From assembly GCF_003862495.1 (NCBI RefSeq), contig NZ_RRCH01000033.1:1-64000 (forward strand): a DNA stretch of 64,000 nucleotides. The letters are read 5' to 3'. Below, in pieces: positions 62,877 through 64,000 of this stretch. Numbering within the stretch: position 1 is the stretch's first letter; each line of letters begins with the position of its first letter. The notes under the pieces were generated by a model, which saw only the letters and a program-made list of their open reading frames with translations, was not told where the DNA came from and did not search any database. Both the position numbers and the translations under genes were made by a program. This stretch comes from Halocatena pleomorpha (GTDB taxonomy: Archaea; Halobacteriota; Halobacteria; Halobacteriales; Haloarculaceae).

Positions 62877-63782
62877 ATGGACACAGATCATGCCGAGGGC
62901 GTCCTCCTCGGGCTCGCGTGTGGTGACGCCCTCGGGCGGCCCGTTGAGTTCAAATCAGCCGCCGAGATCGAAGCAGAGCACGGCACCCTCCGGGAGATGG
63001 TCGGCCACGGGACGTGGAGACAGCCAGCCGGGACAGTCACAGACGACACGGCTCAGGCGCGCTGTCTCGCTCGGAGTGTAGCTGATCGTTCGGAGTTCGA
63101 TCCCGCAGACATCGCAGATCGCTTCGTCGAGTGGTATGACACAGAGCCGTTTGACATCGGGATCATGACACGCCGTTCGCTGCAGAAGCTAAAACAAGGC
63201 GCGACATGGGAAACGGCTGGCCGTGACGTGTGGGAAGCCAGTGCTGAAGGAAGCAATGCAGGCAATGGGAGTGTGATGCGCTGCCCACCGCTTGCAGTCG
63301 CGTACACGGATGATCCCTCCCGACTCGTTCGGGCGAGTCGGCACTCGTCCGAAATTACGCACGCCGATCCACGCTGTACCTATGGATGTGCAGTGGTGAA
63401 CCTCACCATTGCAGCAGCGATGCAAGGCGATGCAGAACCGCTCACGACGGCCCTAAACTACGTCGAACCCAAGGCACCTGCGGAGCTCGTTACGGCACTC
63501 GAACCCATTGCTCACGGGAGCGAACTGGAGTCACTTCCGACATCGGGCTACGTGCTTCATACCCTCCAGACGGCACTGTACGATGGACTCCGGGCAGCAG
63601 ACGGTGAGGAGGCGATCGTGCGGAGTGTGAATCGAGGAGGTGATACAGATACGATCGGCGCTGTCACCGGAGCCATCGCCGGAGCCCGATTCGGGGCAAC
63701 TGCGCTTCCCGACCGCTGGCTGGCAGCACTCGATGAGGAGACCGAACTGCGAACGCTGGCAGCACAACTCATGAAACTGTAA
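62877..63782 (+). CDS. ADP-ribosylglycohydrolase (DraG/ARH family)
   Basis: A 301-residue member of the family that removes ADP-ribose from proteins or nucleic acids. Metal-binding residues lie in GLACGDALGRP, TVTDDTAQA and GGDTDTIGAVTGAIAGA, and NGSVMRCPP is the substrate loop. The length is normal. The frame begins at GTG 62865, but ATG 62877 (MDTDHAEGVLLGLA) fits the family better. It may reverse an ADP-ribosylating toxin or act in metabolism. Its place next to McrBC suggests, but does not prove, a defence-related role. Confidence 0.9.
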   Translation: MDTDHAEGVLLGLACGDALGRPVEFKSAAEIEAEHGTLREMVGHGTWRQPAGTVTDDTAQARCLARSVADRSEFDPADIADRFVEWYDTEPFDIGIMTRRSLQKLKQGATWETAGRDVWEASAEGSNAGNGSVMRCPPLAVAYTDDPSRLVRASRHSSEITHADPRCTYGCAVVNLTIAAAMQGDAEPLTTALNYVEPKAPAELVTALEPIAHGSELESLPTSGYVLHTLQTALYDGLRAADGEEAIVRSVNRGGDTDTIGAVTGAIAGARFGATALPDRWLAALDEETELRTLAAQLMKL

Positions 63783-64000
63783 CCAGAGTACTGCATTATT
63801 CGGAATCAGCACAGAAAGGATGAACTGACGGTCATATCGCCTCTCCTCAGTCGTTATGGCAATACATTCACCTAGAATAGTATATATTACCGACATGGTG
63901 ACTATCAGTATGGTATAAACGTCGGATACATTCATCCTCGCGCGCAGAGGCGGTCCATCGAACCGAGAGGGAATGAGAGAGGCCTCACAAACGGCTCCAT

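Noticed and set aside
1-64000. tRNA, rRNA, retron or diversity-generating elements
   Set aside because: I looked for cloverleaf-like ends, reverse transcriptase motifs and variable-repeat pairs and saw none; a tRNAscan or Infernal run would be needed to exclude RNA genes fully.

Overview
The window is archaeal, almost certainly from a halophilic archaeon (class Halobacteria). The evidence is strongly acidic predicted proteins, an Orc1/Cdc6 initiator, relics of TFB and TBP-type transcription factors, an HTH-10 (Bat-type) regulator fragment, UspA, NucS, HerA, NurA, Mre11 and Rad50, a haloarchaeal CRISPR repeat, and starts that sit about 25 bases behind TATA-like boxes. The many relics of transposases, integrases and basal transcription factors, plus a private replication origin, suggest a plasmid, a megaplasmid or a plastic chromosomal island rather than a core chromosomal segment.

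Layout. 1-500: trailer end of a degenerate CRISPR array made of two repeat types. 0.7-4.5 kb: a PPOX-family protein, a Cys-rich protein, the NucS nuclease and a frameshifted membrane-anchored Mrr-like nuclease. 4.5-9.1 kb: a replication module. An Orc1/Cdc6 gene faces an AT-rich stretch bracketed by oppositely oriented ORB-like repeats, and two exported Excalibur-domain proteins (one also a staphylococcal-type nuclease) flank it. 9.4-10.7 kb: IS630 and resolvase relics. 11.0-13.2 kb: an HD hydrolase and a FAD-dependent dehydrogenase. 13.2-18.2 kb: relics, a solitary CRISPR repeat, UspA, a broken TauE-type permease, a broken integrase and a broken Cys/His-repeat protein. 18.5-20.3 kb: an AT-rich pair of a Panacea-domain protein and a putative PD-(D/E)xK nuclease. 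20.4-24.3 kb: mostly decayed DNA with two small genes.

24.3-38.6 kb is bounded by inverted repeats of about 100 bp. It holds an AddB/AddA-like helicase-nuclease pair, a winged-helix/PIN cassette lying between direct repeats, a dead tfb gene, and a compact three-gene operon (unknown beta-rich protein, PD-(D/E)xK nuclease, acidic protein ending in a helix-hairpin-helix). That operon is the best candidate here for an undescribed system. 38.7-55.7 kb is a large DNA-processing and defence block: a KTSC protein, an Mrr-type restriction enzyme, a leftward mre11-rad50-nurA-HAS barrel-herA operon, and a divergent rightward pair of a fused restriction-methylation enzyme and an SNF2/RapA-type helicase. 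55.7-58.3 kb: TBP and TRAM relics and a membrane protein. 59.0-63.8 kb: McrBC and an ADP-ribosylglycohydrolase.

How the genes may work together. At least five separate DNA-recognising or DNA-cutting systems lie side by side: CRISPR, the Panacea-nuclease pair, the three-gene operon, the restriction-methylation and SNF2 pair with Mre11-Rad50-HerA-NurA, and McrBC. AddAB and the Mre11 set could degrade ends made by the restriction enzymes. This is inferred from gene content and order. About a dozen genes carry one or two indels or in-frame stops; some may be read errors in homopolymers, but others are clearly truncated relics.
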